Below are positions 8,986-16,682 of a DNA stretch of 25,916 nucleotides, in pieces. Location: contig URKE01000025.1 of assembly GCA_900548285.1 (NCBI GenBank), forward strand, positions 1 through 25,916, in the 5' to 3' direction. The translations under genes and the position numbers were made by a program. The notes beneath the pieces are model-generated. The model was not told where the DNA came from. It saw only the letters and a program-made list of their open reading frames with translations, and did not search any database. How positions within the stretch are numbered: the first letter of the stretch is position 1; every line of letters begins with the position of its first letter. This DNA comes from an uncultured Eubacteriales bacterium. Lineage in GTDB: Bacteria; Bacillota; Clostridia; Christensenellales; Borkfalkiaceae.

Positions 8986-9014
8986 TTGTGACGGAAGAAA
9001 TTGTGTGTTAGAAT
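8986..9014 (+). promoter_or_regulatory. Promoter of the AraC-family gene
   Basis: TTGTGA (8986-8991) and TAGAAT (9009-9014) are 17 nt apart. Transcription would begin near 9021, leaving a leader of about 137 nt. A poly-T stretch just upstream (8969-8975) may help end transcription of the sugar operon, but I see no proper hairpin before it. Confidence 0.6.
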
Positions 9015-9041
9015 GGTTGTAACGGATGATTTTCGTTTTGT

Positions 9042-9120
9042 CCGTTAATTGTCTGCGCGGGCGCGCGGTTTATGCCGGGCGGACAACGGTTTGTATTATT
9101 CCCGACCGGAATAAATAATA
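9042..9120 (+). promoter_or_regulatory. Inverted repeats in the AraC gene leader
   Basis: CCGTT (9042-9046) and GTC (9051-9053) can pair with GAC and AACGG (9082-9089), closing a GC-rich loop. Directly downstream, an imperfect dyad of TATTATTCC and GGAATAAATAATA spans about 9094-9121. These could be an mRNA leader structure and an operator for the regulator itself; both roles are inferred. Confidence 0.4.
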
Positions 9121-9157
9121 CGAACCTTGTCAAAACGCAGAAAAGGAGAAAATCGTT

Positions 9158-10003
9158 ATGAAATTCGTTAAAATTTCCGCAAAGTCCCTGCCGAGGGTGA
9201 TGTATGCTCACGAGTGCGTGATCAGCGATATCAAGTGTAAAGCGCGAATCAACAACTACCACGAATTGACGTTTGTGGAAGAGGGCAGAATGCGCGTGCG
9301 ATGCGACGAACTCGGGCTTGACGAGGTTATCGGCGACGGCGGTTTTTTCTTCGCTCCCGCCGATATTGCTTACGAAACGTCTATCGAAGGACGTTTCCAC
9401 CACAGTTGCATGGCTTTTTTCGACGACGATACCTTTTCGGTCTGCAACGAAAACGAAGTGGTATACCGCAAAAGCGACAACAGGGTGTTTATAGCCCTGG
9501 AGGATATGTATATTCCCGTAGTCGGGAAAACATCGGGGTTCAGGACAAAAGCCGTTCTCACGCGCATCATCGAAGGCGTGAACGGCGGAAACGAGGAGTA
9601 CGCCAACCTGAAATGCTCGTGCCTTGCTTTGGAACTTCTGCTGTCCGTTGCGAAAAAGGAAGGGACGGAAACCGAACTTCCGAGCGACGGATATTATGCG
9701 GACAAAGTCAATAAATACATCGCGCAGAATTATAACGATCCCGACATCTGCATGAATGTGATTGCGGAAAACGTAGGGCTTCATCCGAACTATATGAGTT
9801 CTCTTTACAAAAAGGTTACGGGCGAAAGCGTGATGTCGGTCGTGCGGAGCATGAGGATTTCTCAGGCAAAAAATCTTCTGCGACTCAACAAATATCTCGT
9901 GAAGGACGTTGCGCGGATGGTCGGATTTTCCGATTGCAATTATTTCTCCGTCCTTTTTCATAAAGTCGTCGGCGTGAGAGCCGAGGAGTATTATAAAACG
10001 TAA
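9158..10003 (+). CDS. AraC-family transcriptional regulator
   Basis: This 281-residue protein has the usual AraC layout. An N-terminal cupin-like ligand-sensing half (about 1-160) is recognisable from NNYHELTFVEEGRMRV and GGFFFAPAD. A C-terminal double helix-turn-helix DNA-binding domain spans about 183-281, with IAENVGLHPNYMSSLYKKVT for the first HTH and DVARMVGFSDCNYFSVLFHK for the second. AGGAG lies 9 nt before the ATG. It has its own promoter and long leader downstream of the sugar operon, so it is probably the local regulator responding to the imported sugar. The target sites are not identified. It converges on the capsid-gene operon, separated by a bidirectional terminator. Confidence 0.92.
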   Translation: MKFVKISAKSLPRVMYAHECVISDIKCKARINNYHELTFVEEGRMRVRCDELGLDEVIGDGGFFFAPADIAYETSIEGRFHHSCMAFFDDDTFSVCNENEVVYRKSDNRVFIALEDMYIPVVGKTSGFRTKAVLTRIIEGVNGGNEEYANLKCSCLALELLLSVAKKEGTETELPSDGYYADKVNKYIAQNYNDPDICMNVIAENVGLHPNYMSSLYKKVTGESVMSVVRSMRISQAKNLLRLNKYLVKDVARMVGFSDCNYFSVLFHKVVGVRAEEYYKT

Positions 10004-10203
10004 AACCCGGAAACAAAACGCTTATGCCGGCTATGGTTCGTTTTAATCCTGTCCGGCGTGGATACCGATAAAGAAAACTCTGCGCGCCGATTCGCGAAAA
10101 CGAGAGAACGAGAGAATGGCGCGTGAATAGTATATAAAAGCGTAAAGTCGGTCTATAAGTCGATAAACAGCGATAAAGTTCTACGCGCGCTTCGGCGGAC
10201 GGC
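10004..10203. other. Intergenic stretch between convergent units
   Basis: No gene is supported. Visible items are a short tandem ACGAGAGA repeat near 10100 and one copy, in inverted orientation, of the 17-nt motif found in the capsid operon (10150-10168). Confidence 0.5.
10150..10168 (-). repeat. Recurrent 17-nt motif, copy 1
   Basis: Read on the - strand this is GTTTATCGACTTATAGACC. It matches the motif TTTATCGRYTTATAGCC seen on the + strand at 10290, 14621 and 15880, and it is the only copy in this orientation. Confidence 0.5.
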
Positions 10204-10256
10204 AAAAAAGCGAGCGGGGCGGCGAATTAAAAAATTCGCCGCCCCGCCTTGTTTTT
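10204..10256. terminator. Strong bidirectional terminator
   Basis: A perfect 15-bp stem, GCGGGGCGGCGAATT (10214-10228) with AATTCGCCGCCCCGC (10233-10247), closes an AAAA loop. On the + strand a T-rich tail (TTGTTTTT) follows. On the - strand TTTTTT follows after four bases (10204-10209). It can therefore end both the AraC transcript and the capsid-gene operon, which converge here. Confidence 0.9.
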
Positions 10257-10289
10257 GAAAAACTTGTCATTCAAATATAAAATTTTCGA

Positions 10290-10306
10290 TTAATCGACTT
10301 ATAGCC
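10290..10306 (+). repeat. Recurrent 17-nt motif, copy 2
   Basis: The sequence TTAATCGACTTATAGCC lies just after the stop codon of the coiled-coil gene (downstream on the - strand). It differs from the consensus at one or two positions. Confidence 0.5.
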
Positions 10307-10308
10307 GC

Positions 10309-11307
10309 TTATTTAAGGTATTTCAATAGCGTATTATAGCCGTTTTCGTCAAGATTTTCGACAATGAAAGCCTTGTCCTTGACGGCTTGCTCCGCGGCTT
10401 TTTCGCCAAGACCGACGTAATACTTGTAGAGCGCCCTGAACTTATTGCCGTAATAAGCCGCGTATTCTTTGGTGAGTTTTTCGTCGTACTTAACGCCGTT
10501 CGCCTCGCTCGCCTTTATCTGCGCGTCGTATTTTTCTTTCTGAGCGCGGTTATATTCGTCGACTTTTGCTTTTTCGGCGTCGCGTTTTTCGGTGACCTTT
10601 TCGATTTCGGCTTTTATTTTCTCGGCGGTTTCGGCGTCGAGATTTTTTATTTTGCGGTACAATTCGTCGTTAGCGTCGTCGATGTTCTGCCTTAACGTTC
10701 TTTTTTTGTCCTCGGCGGATTCGTTTACGCTTGTTTTTCCCGCGTCGAGCGCGTTTTTAAGCGCTTCTGCTTCGCCGCCGAAGACAGAGGATCTTCCCAT
10801 TCCTCTTTTCACCATCGAGTTTTTGACGGTTTCATATTCGTCGGCGTAATCCGAATCGAGTTTTGCGAGCTTGTCTTTTTTATCGGTTTCGGCTTTGGTT
10901 ATCTCGTCGGCGAGTTTTCTCACGGAAACGTTGTTCTTTGCCGTAAGATTCTCTTTTTCGCGGCTTAGAGCGGGTTCGTATTTATCCGTCGCCTCTTTTT
11001 TTATTTCTTCGTCGGTTTTTCCGTTGAAGTCTTTCGGCTCGTAATCTTTTATCGTCACGCCGCCGAAAGTGTGTTCTTTGTTGTTTTCGTAATCTTTTTT
11101 CAGATTGTCCAACTCGTTCTGAAGTTCGGTTTTCTTGTCCGCAGCGCTTAAAACGGTCGCCGAATTATCGCCGGCGGGTTCTTTGCCGAACACCTTTTTC
11201 AAAGCGCGGGTTACCGTTTTTTCAAAGTTTTTGTATTGAGTTTCTTTGTCCTCGTCCGCAATTCCCGCGGCGCTGAGAAAATCGCGCAGTTTAACAGATT
11301 TTTTCAT
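10309..11307 (-). CDS. Coiled-coil phage-like structural protein
   Basis: This 332-residue, highly charged Lys/Glu/Asp/Ala-rich protein is mostly alpha-helical. Probable coiled coils lie at about 55-75, 95-165 and 180-270. The motif RGMGRSS (168-174) breaks the helix; similar R-G-x-x-R-S-S motifs occur in phage structural proteins I have seen, but I cannot name a family. The C-terminus (about 275-332) looks like a small folded domain rich in Tyr. It is the last gene of the capsid operon, with GGAGG about 7 nt before the ATG. By position in a P22-like gene order it might be a tail needle, an ejected internal protein, or a cargo-like protein. The role is inferred from context only. Confidence 0.6.
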   Translation of the reverse strand: MKKSVKLRDFLSAAGIADEDKETQYKNFEKTVTRALKKVFGKEPAGDNSATVLSAADKKTELQNELDNLKKDYENNKEHTFGGVTIKDYEPKDFNGKTDEEIKKEATDKYEPALSREKENLTAKNNVSVRKLADEITKAETDKKDKLAKLDSDYADEYETVKNSMVKRGMGRSSVFGGEAEALKNALDAGKTSVNESAEDKKRTLRQNIDDANDELYRKIKNLDAETAEKIKAEIEKVTEKRDAEKAKVDEYNRAQKEKYDAQIKASEANGVKYDEKLTKEYAAYYGNKFRALYKYYVGLGEKAAEQAVKDKAFIVENLDENGYNTLLKYLK

Positions 11308-11326
11308 TTTTTGTCCTCCGATGAAA

Positions 11327-12562
11327 TTATTGTTGTGATTTTTGTATCACGACGGGTTTTCCGTTCTCAAGTCCCGCCGCGATTGTTTCGGATTCCGCGA
11401 CGGGCGAGCGATCGTAAACGACGTTACCGGGCAGAAGTCTGATTCCGGATCTTGTCGCAATGCAGGTTTTCGCGTCGTCTTTGTCGCCGTTTCTGAGCAA
11501 TAAGACGTTCCTGTCGGTATATCTGAGTTCCGGCGCGACGGCTTTTCCGAGAATCGTTATCGTACTCGATATCACGCCCGAAACGGTTTTTCGCGCCAGA
11601 AAATTCCCGTGAACGTCTTTCGTTATAAGGTCGCCCCCGCCTTTGCAGAACGAAGCGTAAGCCTCGCTTATATGCGACGTTTTTGAAACCGCGACGCCTA
11701 ATTTACCGCTTGTCAGCGAAGCCATGCTCATATAATTGTTTTTTATAAAGTAAAACCTGAATTTCACGTTGTTCATCAGCACACCGCAACTATAATCGAG
11801 TGTGTCGTCCAGCAACGTCGTTTCGCCTGTCGTCGGGCATACTTTGAAAATAAACCGCGTGCCGGAAAACCTTTTGCCCGAAACGTAAATCAAAGATTCC
11901 TTCGACGAGTAAGTCGCGCTGTTTGCAATCAGTCCGCAGAGATGAAACTTCGCGTCGAATTGTCCGTCGGCGTATTTGTAAACGCTCAGAGCGTCGCCCC
12001 GGGAAACGGCGAAAAAGTCGCTCCCGAGATAGTATATTCTTTCCGGTTTTTTTATTTTTTTAACGTATCCCGTAACGGTGAGAGTGACGGTCATATTCGA
12101 CGTCGCTCCGCCGACGACCGCGTAAACGACGTTTTCGCCGTTCTTTGTTTTAACGTCGCAGGTAAGCGGAAAAGCGCCGTCCCCTTTTTCGCATATTCTG
12201 ATTCCGTTGAGATATATTTCCGCGGTGACGGAATTTGTTCCGTCGGCGGTCGAGCCGTCCGTCGTCGAGCCGTTGCCGGATCCCGCAGCCCCGTCCGCGC
12301 CGCCGAAAGCGGCGGAAAAAGTGAACGTCGCTTTATCGCCGCACGCCTCGAATTTTATTCCTTTTTGCAGAACGTCGCCGTAGAGCAGACCGATCGTTTC
12401 CGTTTCGGATATGGTGGTCACCTCGTCGAGCGTCGCCTGCTTTTCGTCTGCGGAAATACGTTTTTCGTTTTCGGTGGCTTTGTTGTAGGCGATTCGTCCG
12501 TAACCCGTCCCGTTGGGGTTTGTTTTGCGGATATCCGCGTATTTTTCGGTTTCGTATTTCAT
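11327..12562 (-). CDS. Beta-rich phage-like tail-associated protein
   Basis: This 411-residue protein starts with a short charged region. A possible Ig-like segment follows (about 60-165), split by a low-complexity Gly/Ala/Ser/Thr/Asp linker at 87-111. The C-terminal 240 residues are built of short beta repeats (for example RIYYLGSDFFAVSRG and LIYVSGKRFSG) that suggest a beta-propeller. Its ATG overlaps the stop of the preceding gene (ATGA at 12562-12559), so translation is coupled. By position and fold it could be a second tail-nozzle component or a receptor-binding or cap protein. I do not recognise a named family. Confidence 0.55.
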   Translation of the reverse strand: MKYETEKYADIRKTNPNGTGYGRIAYNKATENEKRISADEKQATLDEVTTISETETIGLLYGDVLQKGIKFEACGDKATFTFSAAFGGADGAAGSGNGSTTDGSTADGTNSVTAEIYLNGIRICEKGDGAFPLTCDVKTKNGENVVYAVVGGATSNMTVTLTVTGYVKKIKKPERIYYLGSDFFAVSRGDALSVYKYADGQFDAKFHLCGLIANSATYSSKESLIYVSGKRFSGTRFIFKVCPTTGETTLLDDTLDYSCGVLMNNVKFRFYFIKNNYMSMASLTSGKLGVAVSKTSHISEAYASFCKGGGDLITKDVHGNFLARKTVSGVISSTITILGKAVAPELRYTDRNVLLLRNGDKDDAKTCIATRSGIRLLPGNVVYDRSPVAESETIAAGLENGKPVVIQKSQQ

Positions 12563-13965
12563 GAATAATACTCCAGTTTAAGTTCGGGCGCGGCGATGCG
12601 GGCGTCAACGCTTTTCGCGTCGAACCTCAGTTTGAATTTAACGCCTTTAAGGTTCGGCTTCAGAACGATCGGCTTGTCGCTCCCTTCCGTAACGTAAGAG
12701 TGTTTCACTCCGTCCACCGTAAACGAAACCGTCGCTTTGCTCCTGGAATAAAACGTGAATTTCGTGAGGGTTTTGGGCGCGGGAACGCCGAAGTCGCTTT
12801 CGCCGTTTTCCCAGATCATTTTGAGCGGATTGCCGTAAAGGAGTTTATCCTCGGTGTTCAGCGCGCAAACTCTGTTTAAAACCGGCGAAGTTCCGTAAAG
12901 TTGATAATTTCCGTCGCAGTCGATTATCATAAAATCGCTCAGCGTCGCGCCGTTTATCAGCACGGCTTCGAGCGTTCTCGGATCGAGCCTGAGAACCTGA
13001 ACGGTGTTCACGTTGTCGTAATAAACTTTGACGCGTATATAGGCGTAACCGTTGAAATACATTCCTTTAACGTAAACGTAGTCGGCGGCGAGCCTTTTTT
13101 CAAACCCGGCGGATATTTTCTGCGTGCTTACTCCGTCGAAGCGGTATAACCCGTTCGTCGCCATAAACAGAATACAGTCGCCGCAGACGATTACGGAATC
13201 GGCGAAAATTCTGCCCGAACTGATAAACAGGTTGGTTGCGGAAAATTGCCGCTGATCGGTGTACGCCGAAATTCTCGTTATTCCGAAACTCCTGAAAACG
13301 TAAAGATAATCGCCGAAACTCACCACTTTGATCAGGTCGCCGCCCGGGTCGTCCATTTCGATGAAGCCTGCTTCGGTGAGCGAAACGTTCCAGTTTGTCG
13401 GGTTGAAGTCGTCGGAAAACCAGAGCGTGTTTCTGTAACCGGGGGTTGTGACGAAAAGTCTTTCGAAGTGAATACACATCGAAGTGATTTCGGGCGCGTC
13501 GGGAACGATCGTGAGTTTCGTTCCGTCGAAAATACAGATTCCGCCTCCGCTTTTTGAAAATATCATCACGTTTCTGCCGTTGTAATTGTACGGAACTCCC
13601 ACGGGGTCGGAATCAAAAGTCGTCGCGGTCAGTTTTGTGAACGTTCCTCCGCCGAAAGGGCAGACGTAGAGATATTTATCTTCGCAGTAAATCAGGACTT
13701 TGTGCGTGGGATTGTTTTTGATGTCGTAATTTTTGAAAAGGTAACATTTGCGAATCATTATGCCGGCGGGGCAAACGTATTCTTCGAGAACGTCGAACCC
13801 TTCCCCGGGGACGAGCGTGCCGTCCGTCGGGTCGAAGTTTTCCATCGTCCTCGGATAAACGAATCCGTCGGGCGCGGTGGCGAGAACGTCGTTGAAGCCC
13901 CTTATCGGGTCTATCTTAACGGTGAGTTCCCGCGGGGATTTTATTTTCGTTTTTCTCGCGGTCAT
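12559..13965 (-). CDS. Tail nozzle/plug-like protein (P22 gp10-type)
   Basis: This 468-residue beta-rich protein has successive blade-like segments (LYVCPFGGG, VMIFSKSGGGICIFDG, LYVFRSFGITRISAY, GDCILFMATNGLYRFDG). It resembles the beta-propeller tail-hub proteins of short-tailed phages, such as P22 gp10 (packaged-DNA stabilisation protein) or T7 tubular protein B. The N-terminus (GFNDVLATAPDGFVYPRTMENF) matches the usual opening, in which a transcript of genome-end-plugging subunits begins with a list of positions. I start it at ATG 13965 and not GTG 13971, because GAGGG upstream is about 8 nt from the ATG but only 2 nt from the GTG, and because the ATG gives an ATGA overlap with the adaptor gene. 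The function is inferred from fold and gene order. Confidence 0.62.
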   Translation of the reverse strand: MTARKTKIKSPRELTVKIDPIRGFNDVLATAPDGFVYPRTMENFDPTDGTLVPGEGFDVLEEYVCPAGIMIRKCYLFKNYDIKNNPTHKVLIYCEDKYLYVCPFGGGTFTKLTATTFDSDPVGVPYNYNGRNVMIFSKSGGGICIFDGTKLTIVPDAPEITSMCIHFERLFVTTPGYRNTLWFSDDFNPTNWNVSLTEAGFIEMDDPGGDLIKVVSFGDYLYVFRSFGITRISAYTDQRQFSATNLFISSGRIFADSVIVCGDCILFMATNGLYRFDGVSTQKISAGFEKRLAADYVYVKGMYFNGYAYIRVKVYYDNVNTVQVLRLDPRTLEAVLINGATLSDFMIIDCDGNYQLYGTSPVLNRVCALNTEDKLLYGNPLKMIWENGESDFGVPAPKTLTKFTFYSRSKATVSFTVDGVKHSYVTEGSDKPIVLKPNLKGVKFKLRFDAKSVDARIAAPELKLEYYS

Positions 13966-14531
13966 TTCCACACCCTCGAAGTCGTTATTTTTCCCGCTCT
14001 TTTCTTCGGCTGAATTATCCCGGCGACAGCGTTTTTGAACTTGCTTTCCCAGTTTGCCGCTTCGGAATATCTCCCGCCGATCATGCAGTATTCCGCCGCG
14101 ATTCCGTAGCAGAAAACGGTTTTGCCCAATGGCGTTTTTTCATATTCGAAATCGCCGTCCGCGGTTTTTTCGGACGGGATATAATCGTATATGACGGTGA
14201 GTTTCCCTGCGACTTTTTCCGTTTCGAGATAGCCCTCTCCCACGGAGAAGACGAGGGCGACTCCGCTTTGCGCGCGCACGCTTTTTATTCTGAGCGGCGT
14301 TTCGGAAAGGGTTGAAAAAAGCGTTTTGCCGGGCTGTATCGTTTCCTCTTTCGTTATAGGGTAGTATGCGGTCGCCACCTCGGCAAGAGTGTCGTTATAA
14401 CACTTTAAAAACACGTCCGTTTTCGCTTTGTTTTCGCCCGAAAGTTCCTGCGTTGCGTCGGAAAGCGCGGCGTAAAGCGTTTCGTCGCCAAGGATTCTCG
14501 CGGTGTCTTTTATAATGTCTTTTATGGTCAT
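13962..14531 (-). CDS. Head-tail adaptor-like protein (P22 gp4-type)
   Basis: This 189-residue protein has a helical N-terminal half (DIIKDTARILGDETLYAAL, then LKCYNDTLAEVATAYYPI) followed by a beta segment and a helical C-terminus (FCYGIAAEYCMIGGRYSEAANWESKFKNAV). That layout is typical of the ring proteins that bind below the portal in short-tailed phages. It lies between the capsid gene and the nozzle-like gene, exactly where such an adaptor belongs. A clear AGGAGG precedes the ATG, and directly upstream of that stands a 19-bp hairpin. Its stop overlaps the next start (ATGA). Confidence 0.68.
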   Translation of the reverse strand: MTIKDIIKDTARILGDETLYAALSDATQELSGENKAKTDVFLKCYNDTLAEVATAYYPITKEETIQPGKTLFSTLSETPLRIKSVRAQSGVALVFSVGEGYLETEKVAGKLTVIYDYIPSEKTADGDFEYEKTPLGKTVFCYGIAAEYCMIGGRYSEAANWESKFKNAVAGIIQPKKRAGKITTSRVWK

Positions 14532-14547
14532 TTTCGTCCTCCTTTTT

Positions 14548-14586
14548 AGCCGCAGGCGGTCGCTTTTAAAGCGACCGCCTGCGGCT
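14548..14586 (-). promoter_or_regulatory. 19-bp hairpin between capsid and adaptor genes
   Basis: AGCCGCAGGCGGTCGCTTT (14548-14566) is perfectly complementary to 14568-14586 around a single central base. On the - strand transcript it follows the capsid gene and is followed at once by AAAAAGGAGG, the adaptor ribosome binding site. The downstream A-run gives no U-tail in this direction, so it is more likely an mRNA 3'-end stabiliser, a processing site or a brake on adaptor translation. On the + strand a T-poor flank also argues against a terminator. Confidence 0.75.
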
Positions 14587-14620
14587 CTTCCGATAAAATA
14601 ATGATTGTCACAAATCGTCG

Positions 14621-14637
14621 TTTATCGGCTTATACGG
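14621..14637 (+). repeat. Recurrent 17-nt motif, copy 3
   Basis: TTTATCGGCTTATACGG lies in the capsid-adaptor spacer and runs into a small hairpin ACGGCA/TGCCGT (14634-14650). Confidence 0.5.
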
Positions 14638-14674
14638 CAACTTATGCCGTTTGATGAGTGATTTTCCGGCGGTT

Positions 14675-15844
14675 TTACGCTTCGGTTATGCCGGAGAGCA
14701 TCGCCTGACCGCACGGTCTGGAGCAGATGAGTTCGGCGTATTTGACGAGCGTGGCGGTGTAAGTGGCTTTGCCCGCAACCTGTTTGATAACCTTTCCGTC
14801 GTCGCCCTCGAGCCACTGCCAGTCGCAAAGCTGATGAAGAGCAAAGTCGTCGGTGTTCAAAAGGTACATCGTTCCGCTCGGGCAGAATCTGTCCGAAACG
14901 ATGGGAATACCGTTGTAAGTGAGGGCTTTGAAGCCGCCTTTGAGGTTTTCCACGTCGAGGTTTCTCTTGTATGTGGCGAGGTGCTTCATAAACGCTCTCT
15001 TAACGCCGGCGGAGCAGATGATGAAGTTGATTTTGCTGCCGGTGTTTTCGTCGACGTAGTCTATCGCTTCCTGGATCGCGGTTTCGCTTATGTCGCCGAC
15101 GGAAGTTTTCATGTAGGGAACGAGCCATTTGTTGTTCGCTCTGTTCAGTCCGTAAATGTTGCCCGTGGAGGCGAAAATCGCTTTAAGACCGGTGAGTTCC
15201 TGCTTGTAAGAACCCTGAACGGTTACGAGCGAGTTTGCGGGAACGGTGGTGGAAGTTACGCCCGCGCCGTCGATGGTGAAGGTGTTGTTTGCTTTGTCCA
15301 CGTCCTTAACTCTTCTCGTGCCGACGGTGAGTTTCGCGCCGTCCGCGCTGTAGAAGTCGATCATCATGCCGGGTACGACGGATTTGACGTCGGCGCAGGT
15401 GATCGTGTTGTCCTTAACGGAAGACACCTTGGCGATTACGCCCGTTCCGTCGCCGAAGAGCATTCTGCCCATGTTGAGCGCGGAAGATTTGACGAGTCCT
15501 TCCATTTCGGCGTTGAGAAGGTTGACGAACGCGCCCGCGTCCGATGCCGACGCCCTCATCGCTTTATCCGAAATTTCGATCGTGCCGTAAAGGTTTTTAA
15601 GGGTACAGACGAGTTGCTCGTAGTTATTCCCCGCGGAAATAGGCAGATCGCCGTCCTCCGTGCCTGCGCCGATACCGCCGTTAACGCCGTACTGCGCGAG
15701 TTTTCTTACTTCCTTGCCCCAAACGTCCGAAGAGGTCTGCTTGATCCTTGCGAGGAAGGGGTTGATTTCGGTGTTGAGTTGCTCTGCAACCACGTCGAGA
15801 TAGAGTGTTTTAAGCGCTTTGTCTGCGCTGCTGATTGTTACCAT
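14675..15844 (-). CDS. Major capsid protein, HK97-fold type
   Basis: This 389-residue protein is the probable shell subunit. After an N-terminal arm (1-60) comes a region with YEQLVCTLKNLYGTIEISDKA (about 75-95), which fits the E-loop/spine-helix part of HK97-fold coats. A beta-rich insertion (about 135-211) resembles the I-domain of P22-like coats. A later stretch contains GLKAIFASTGNIYGLNR (219-235), which matches a motif common in phage coats, followed by a substrate-free A-domain-like half. No separate protease gene is present and the protein starts directly with the arm, consistent with scaffold-directed, unprocessed assembly. GGAGG precedes the ATG. The gene follows the scaffold gene by 44 nt, the normal order in P22-like heads. 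Confidence 0.85.
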   Translation of the reverse strand: MVTISSADKALKTLYLDVVAEQLNTEINPFLARIKQTSSDVWGKEVRKLAQYGVNGGIGAGTEDGDLPISAGNNYEQLVCTLKNLYGTIEISDKAMRASASDAGAFVNLLNAEMEGLVKSSALNMGRMLFGDGTGVIAKVSSVKDNTITCADVKSVVPGMMIDFYSADGAKLTVGTRRVKDVDKANNTFTIDGAGVTSTTVPANSLVTVQGSYKQELTGLKAIFASTGNIYGLNRANNKWLVPYMKTSVGDISETAIQEAIDYVDENTGSKINFIICSAGVKRAFMKHLATYKRNLDVENLKGGFKALTYNGIPIVSDRFCPSGTMYLLNTDDFALHQLCDWQWLEGDDGKVIKQVAGKATYTATLVKYAELICSRPCGQAMLSGITEA

Positions 15845-15879
15845 GTTTTATTCCTCCGATTAATAATAGATTTATAGCA

Positions 15880-15896
15880 TTTATCGATTTATAGCC
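15880..15896 (+). repeat. Recurrent 17-nt motif, copy 4
   Basis: TTTATCGATTTATAGCC overlaps the stop codon of the scaffold gene. A partial second TTTATAGC lies at 15871-15878. Confidence 0.5.
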
Positions 15897-16659
15897 CGAG
15901 ATTTGTTTTAACGAGCCTTCCGGCTTCTTCGAACGTTCTCGGCTTTTTCGGCGGCGCGGTCACCGCCGTTCCGAACACCGGCGGCGCGATCGGTCTGTTT
16001 TTGAACACGCGCAGAAGATACGCTTTAACGGCTTCTTCGGCGTCGATGGTTTCCGTCTTTTCGCTCGTCGGGTTTTGTTTCCGGACCTCGCCGCCGTCGC
16101 TTGTTTTCGCTTCGGCGGGCGGGGTCCGGTTATTTTCTTCGGGCGGGATTGCGTCCTCGTCGCCGCCCGTAAGAATTTCATAAACGTCTTTTTCTTTTTT
16201 CGCGGCGTTCTCCGCGGTAAGTTTTTCCGTCGCGTCGGTTTCGGCGGCAAATTCTTTTTCCGCCGGGTTTATCGTCGCGTCCGCGTCGTTTGTTGCGGCG
16301 TTGTTTGCCGTAACTTTCTTGTCCGCGGCGGCTGTATTCGCCGCAAATTCTTTGTCTGTCGCGGCTATCTGCGCCGCAGAGCCGTCCCCTGAAATTTTAT
16401 CCTTTCCGGAGGAAGCGCAAAGCCGCGTTATTTCCTCGTTCTTCTTTAAAATTTCTCCCTCGAGTTCCCTGAGTCTTATGCTGCGTCTGGTAAATTCGGA
16501 CTCAAGATTCCCGTACGCCTTAAGAAGCGACTTCACGTCCTTAAATTTTCCCAACGAGATTTCGGTTGCCGCCGCGCCTTCGTCTTTTTTCGCCTCCGCG
16601 ACTTGCGCCGCAACCTCCGTTTGTTCGTTACCTGTTTGTTTAATATCGTTTCGCTCCAT
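15889..16659 (-). CDS. Phage scaffolding-like protein
   Basis: This 256-residue, highly charged Ala/Glu/Lys/Thr-rich protein is probably helical or disordered. Residues about 25-75 form a likely coiled coil (SLLKAYGNLESEF then LRELEGEILKKNEEITRL). The centre (about 90-165) is low-complexity with imperfect repeats of the type KEFAANTAAADKKVTANNAA. A short conserved-looking tail follows (RVFKNRPIAPPVFG, then RTFEEAGRLV). Size, composition and location between portal and major capsid genes are those of a separate internal scaffold as in P22 or phi29 heads. GAGGTG lies about 10 nt before the ATG. The assignment rests on context; sequence conservation in this family is low. Confidence 0.7.
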   Translation of the reverse strand: MERNDIKQTGNEQTEVAAQVAEAKKDEGAAATEISLGKFKDVKSLLKAYGNLESEFTRRSIRLRELEGEILKKNEEITRLCASSGKDKISGDGSAAQIAATDKEFAANTAAADKKVTANNAATNDADATINPAEKEFAAETDATEKLTAENAAKKEKDVYEILTGGDEDAIPPEENNRTPPAEAKTSDGGEVRKQNPTSEKTETIDAEEAVKAYLLRVFKNRPIAPPVFGTAVTAPPKKPRTFEEAGRLVKTNLGL

Positions 16660-16682
16660 ATTCCCGTTTCACCTCGTGTAGT

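Noticed and set aside
13966..13971. GTG start for the nozzle-like gene
   Set aside because: It is only 2 nt from the GAGGG ribosome binding site, while ATG 13965 is about 8 nt away and gives an ATGA overlap.
14651..15877. Long + strand reading frame opposite the capsid gene
   Set aside because: It is antisense to a clear capsid gene with its own GGAGG, has no ribosome binding site and arises from GC-rich codon bias.
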